NCBI GenBank assembly: GCA_045579195.1 | Contig: JAZNLR010000097.1 | Location: 1 to 8,956, forward strand | DNA length: 8,956 nt | Reading direction: 5' to 3' | From: JAZNLR01 sp045579195 | GTDB taxonomy: Bacteria > Bacillota > Clostridia > Christensenellales > CAMQZB01 | Shown: positions 6,255 to 8,956 of the stretch, piece by piece | How positions within the stretch are numbered: the stretch's first letter is position 1 | How the letters are laid out: each line of letters opens with the position of its first letter | Program-made: the position numbers and the translations under genes | The notes under the pieces: generated by a model | Told to the model about the DNA's origin: nothing | The model's database searches: none | The model's input: the letters and a program-made list of their open reading frames with translations, nothing else

Positions 6255-7197
6255 AGAGGAGTTGAAATTTTTATATCGATCTTCTTTTTCCGATTCCGAG
6301 AAGTATGTTGATTTTTTCTTTGAGAATGTTTATGATGAGAAAAACGTCGTTTTCGTTCGTGAGAAAGGAAAGATAGTTTCTGCATTACACATTCGCCCGT
6401 GCTCTGTTTCGCTTGGGAATCGTTCGCTTTCTTGTGGCGTTATTTTTGCGGCTGCAACTCTGCCGGAGTTTCGTAAAATGGGGTATTTTCGTACAGTCAT
6501 GCATACAGCACTTCGTAAGATGCGTGACGAAGGTTTTGTCCTTTCGATGCTTTATCCCTTTTCTCATGAGTACTATCGTCAATTTGGTTTTGAAACGTTG
6601 ACCTTTGCAAAACGTATTTCTGCAAAAGAAGGAGGGCAACCTTTTGTTTTGCGGAAGATTTCTGAAAAAGACACTCAGCTTTTACATGAACTATACTGTT
6701 CCGTTCAAAAGGAATATGATCTTTCGTGCATTCGTTCCGTTGAGCAGATGCAAAATGTTGCAAATGAGCTTCTTTGCGACGGAGGAGAGGGATATCTCAT
6801 TTTGGAAGGAGATAAACCGTTGGGCTATGCGCTTTTGGATGCAGGCGAGTTTTGCGAGCTTTGTTTCCCAAGAAACAGAGACGTTCAAAAACTACCGCAA
6901 TTCATTTTGAAAAATGCGCTTGTTCCGATTGATTTTCCGTGTGAAGGTACGATGGAAGAACATATGATGTTTCGCGTTGTGAATGCAAAAGAGCTTGCGA
7001 AGGCTGTAGCGTTGGATGAGTCAGTTTCGTGGCGTATTCTCGATCCGATTTTGGGCGACGTTGTGATTCCATCCGGTAAGAATTCGCTTCCAAAAACCTG
7101 TTCCGAGGTTGAATTCTTGCGAATTTCACTAGGGTTTGTCGAAAGTGTTAAAAAAAGTAAGAAAAAAACACCTTATAATTTCAATACAGCGTGGTGA
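6244..7197 (+). CDS. GNAT-family N-acetyltransferase, Eis-like
   Basis: Eis-type enzymes transfer acetyl from acetyl-CoA to amines such as aminoglycosides or peptides; the substrate here is unknown. With the ATG at 6244 there are 317 residues. The acetyl-CoA motif A is ATLPEFRKMGYFRTVM (71-86), with the R-x-x-G-x pyrophosphate loop at 77-82, followed by LYPFSHEYYRQFGFE (103-117), very typical of the Eis-like group. A second GNAT-like region follows (about 135-245, including EGYLILEGDKPLGYALLD). The remainder, from MMFRVVNAKEL (241-251) to FNTAW, corresponds to the SCP2-like C-terminal domain but is shorter than usual: Eis proteins are about 400 residues. In Eis the C-terminal carboxylate takes part in catalysis; whether Trp317 does so is inference. 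GAGG at 6230-6233 is 10 bases before the ATG. An in-frame TTG at 6238 is an alternative. The 11-base overlap with the upstream gene implies translational coupling. Confidence 0.85.
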   Translation: MNVKEELKFLYRSSFSDSEKYVDFFFENVYDEKNVVFVREKGKIVSALHIRPCSVSLGNRSLSCGVIFAAATLPEFRKMGYFRTVMHTALRKMRDEGFVLSMLYPFSHEYYRQFGFETLTFAKRISAKEGGQPFVLRKISEKDTQLLHELYCSVQKEYDLSCIRSVEQMQNVANELLCDGGEGYLILEGDKPLGYALLDAGEFCELCFPRNRDVQKLPQFILKNALVPIDFPCEGTMEEHMMFRVVNAKELAKAVALDESVSWRILDPILGDVVIPSGKNSLPKTCSEVEFLRISLGFVESVKKSKKKTPYNFNTAW

Positions 7198-7202
7198 TTT
7201 GC

Positions 7203-7231
7203 TTGCTTTTCAAAGGTTGAGACAGTAAAAT
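7203..7231 (+). promoter_or_regulatory. Possible weak promoter of the hydratase gene
   Basis: TTGCTT (7203-7208) and TAAAAT (7226-7231, five of six consensus bases) are 17 bases apart in the 87-base gap before the hydratase gene. The -35 box is poor. No terminator is visible after the acetyltransferase gene, so readthrough is an equal possibility. Confidence 0.35.
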
Positions 7232-7253
7232 ATTTCTATCTTAATTTACAAAG

Positions 7254-7265
7254 AGTTTTAAAACT
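7254..7265. repeat. Perfect 12-bp palindrome upstream of the hydratase gene
   Basis: AGTTTTAAAACT is a perfect inverted repeat lying between the putative promoter and the ribosome binding site (AAGGAG at 7268-7273). It could be an operator half-site pair, but a palindrome this AT-rich can arise by chance. Confidence 0.4.
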
Positions 7266-7284
7266 GAAAGGAGAGTTCATTGAA

Positions 7285-8956
7285 ATGATTCAATTATATA
7301 ACAGACCTACTTACATCCTGGACGGAAGAACCATTCTCAGTGAAGAAGAGGTAAGACGCCTCCCCAATGCTGAATATGAGAAAGGCACGATTGCACACGG
7401 GATCTTGACTGCGCACAATCAGAATCAAAATGATGCGCGCAACCTTCAATTGAAGTTTGATGCGCTTGCATCGCACGATATCACGTACGTTGGAATTATC
7501 CAAACAGCAAAGGCAAGCGGACTTGAAAAATTTCCCGTGCCGTACGTTCTGACCAATTGCCACAACAGCCTTTGTGCCGTCGGTGGAACCATCAATGAAG
7601 ACGATCATCTCTTTGGACTTTCCGCGGCAAAGAAGTATGGTGGAATTTACGTTCCTGCGCATCAGGCGGTTATCCACCAATATATGCGCGAAATGATGGC
7701 GGGCTGTGGAAAGATGATTCTCGGCTCCGACAGCCACACGCGTTACGGCGCGTTCGGAACGATGGCAATCGGTGAAGGTGGCCCGGAGCTTGTCAAGCAG
7801 ATTCTTTCAAAGACTTATGACGTGACATATCCCGAGGTGATTGCCGTTGTTTTGAACGGAGAGGTTCGCCGTGGAGTCGGTCCGCAAGACGTTGCGCTTG
7901 CAATCATCAAAGCAGTTTTCAAGGACGGCTTCGTGAAAAACAAAGTAATGGAATTTGTCGGTGAGGGGATTTCCAAGCTCTCCGTTGATTTCCGCTGCGG
8001 AATTGACGTTATGACCACTGAAACAACGTGTCTTTCCAGCATTTGGATGACGGATGAAAAAGTTCGTGAGATGTTGACCGAGTTTGGTCGTCCGCACGAT
8101 TATGCAGAGTTGAAGCCCTCAAAAATTGCGAAATATGACGGAGCAATCGTTGTGGATCTTTCAAAGGTTGAGCCGATGATTGCGATGCCGTTCCATCCGA
8201 GCAACGTCTATCGCTTGGCTGACGTAATTGCAAATCCTTATGACGTGCTCTCCGAGGTGGAAAATAGCGTTCGTCAGCAGATGGAAAACCCGACGCTTGA
8301 ATACCATCTGCTTGACAAGATTGAAAATAACAGATTCCGCGTTCAGCAGGGAATCATCGCAGGTTGTGCAGGTGGAACGTATGAAAACCTTGCAGAGGCG
8401 GCGCAGATTGTCAAAAATGGCGCTGTCGGATCGGATGAATTTGCGTTTAGTGTGTATCCTTCCAGCCAGCCTGTGTTTGCGAAACTGATTGAAACCGGCG
8501 CGATCGGCGAGTTTGTCAAAGCCGGTGCAATTGTGAAGACGGCATTCTGCGGACCGTGTTTCGGCGCAGGGGACACTCCTGCAAACGACACGTTCAGCAT
8601 TCGTCATACGACGCGCAACTTCCCGTCTCGCGAAGGCTCAAAGCCCGGACAGAATCAAATTGCTTCTGTTGCATTGATGGATGCAAGATCGATTGCTGCA
8701 ACGGCGGCAAATGGTGGATATTTAACGTCTGCGCTTGACGTCCCATATGACGACAGAATCCCGACTTACACCTTTGATGCATCAATTTATGAAAAGAGGA
8801 TTTTCTCCGCTTTCGGAAAAGGGGATTCCGGATGTCCGCTCCGCTACGGACCGAACATTGCAGATTGGCCGAATCAAATTGCTCTTTGCAAGAACGTTCT
8901 TTTGCGTGCAGCATCGGTCATTACGGACGAAGTGACCACGACAGACGAATTGATCC
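7285..8956 (+). CDS. Aconitase-superfamily hydratase, YbhJ-like, 5' part (runs off the window)
   Basis: The frame is open from the ATG at 7285 to the window edge, 557 codons, with no stop. The family is about 750 residues, so the C-terminal swivel domain is missing. Aconitase-superfamily enzymes isomerise or hydrate carboxylic acids with a 4Fe-4S cluster. Three cluster cysteines are in place: Cys361 in IIAGCAGGTYEN (357-368), and Cys422 and Cys425 in FCGPCFGAGDTPAN (421-434). Other active-site matches are DDHLFG (106-111), PAHQAVIHQ (124-132), LGSDSHTRYGAFG (146-158) and TTRNFPSREG (442-451), with Arg444 and Arg449 matching the substrate arginines of aconitase. The overall pattern fits the YbhJ-type hydratases rather than citrate aconitase or 3-isopropylmalate dehydratase. 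To my knowledge no reaction is established for that group. AAGGAG at 7268-7273 is 11 bases from the ATG, slightly long. The neighbours do not suggest a pathway. Confidence 0.9.
   Translation, partial: MIQLYNRPTYILDGRTILSEEEVRRLPNAEYEKGTIAHGILTAHNQNQNDARNLQLKFDALASHDITYVGIIQTAKASGLEKFPVPYVLTNCHNSLCAVGGTINEDDHLFGLSAAKKYGGIYVPAHQAVIHQYMREMMAGCGKMILGSDSHTRYGAFGTMAIGEGGPELVKQILSKTYDVTYPEVIAVVLNGEVRRGVGPQDVALAIIKAVFKDGFVKNKVMEFVGEGISKLSVDFRCGIDVMTTETTCLSSIWMTDEKVREMLTEFGRPHDYAELKPSKIAKYDGAIVVDLSKVEPMIAMPFHPSNVYRLADVIANPYDVLSEVENSVRQQMENPTLEYHLLDKIENNRFRVQQGIIAGCAGGTYENLAEAAQIVKNGAVGSDEFAFSVYPSSQPVFAKLIETGAIGEFVKAGAIVKTAFCGPCFGAGDTPANDTFSIRHTTRNFPSREGSKPGQNQIASVALMDARSIAATAANGGYLTSALDVPYDDRIPTYTFDASIYEKRIFSAFGKGDSGCPLRYGPNIADWPNQIALCKNVLLRAASVITDEVTTTDELI

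Noticed and set aside
7294..8914. Several minus-strand and alternate-frame open stretches inside the hydratase region
   Set aside because: The plus-strand frame from 7285 is continuous to the window edge and carries all aconitase motifs, so these are shadows.

Overview
The window looks like ordinary chromosome from a Gram-positive-type, low-to-moderate GC bacterium, most likely an anaerobic gut member of Clostridia (Bacillota). The evidence is a MurA - FtsQ/DivIB - FtsA - FtsZ division and cell-wall block, strong GGAGG-type ribosome binding sites, compact rho-independent terminators, and a pair of DUF2156 and Eis-like acetyltransferase genes of a kind familiar from Clostridia. The class-level placement is an inference; nothing in the window fixes a genus.

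Layout. Positions 2-1382 hold the 3' end of murA and a complete ftsQ/divIB gene, closed by a strong terminator at 1393-1431. A strong sigma-70-type promoter at 1439-1468 then starts a second unit, ftsA-ftsZ (1553-4012), closed by a terminator at 4035-4063. An SGNH/GDSL-type hydrolase gene follows on the same strand (4093-4746). It faces a small minus-strand membrane protein gene (4782-5264), and the two share a hairpin at 4751-4774. From 5349 a plus-strand pair encodes two GNAT-fold enzymes, a DUF2156 protein and an Eis-like acetyltransferase, whose reading frames overlap by 11 bases. From 7285 to the right edge runs a long open frame for an aconitase-superfamily hydratase (YbhJ-like), cut off by the window end.

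How the genes work together. MurA makes the first committed peptidoglycan precursor. FtsQ/DivIB is part of the divisome subcomplex outside the membrane. FtsA ties FtsZ to the membrane and FtsZ forms the Z-ring. The genes after ftsZ have no visible mechanistic link to division and look like independent housekeeping or accessory genes.

I did not find a new multi-gene system, mobile element, CRISPR array or RNA gene. The observations most worth checking are a promoter for the minus-strand gene placed so close to its ATG that the transcript should be leaderless, possibly sharing its palindromic -35 box with a divergent promoter; an FtsA with a degenerate phosphate-2 motif; the coupled pair of two different GNAT-fold proteins; and a YbhJ-type hydratase that keeps its cluster cysteines but has no assigned substrate.
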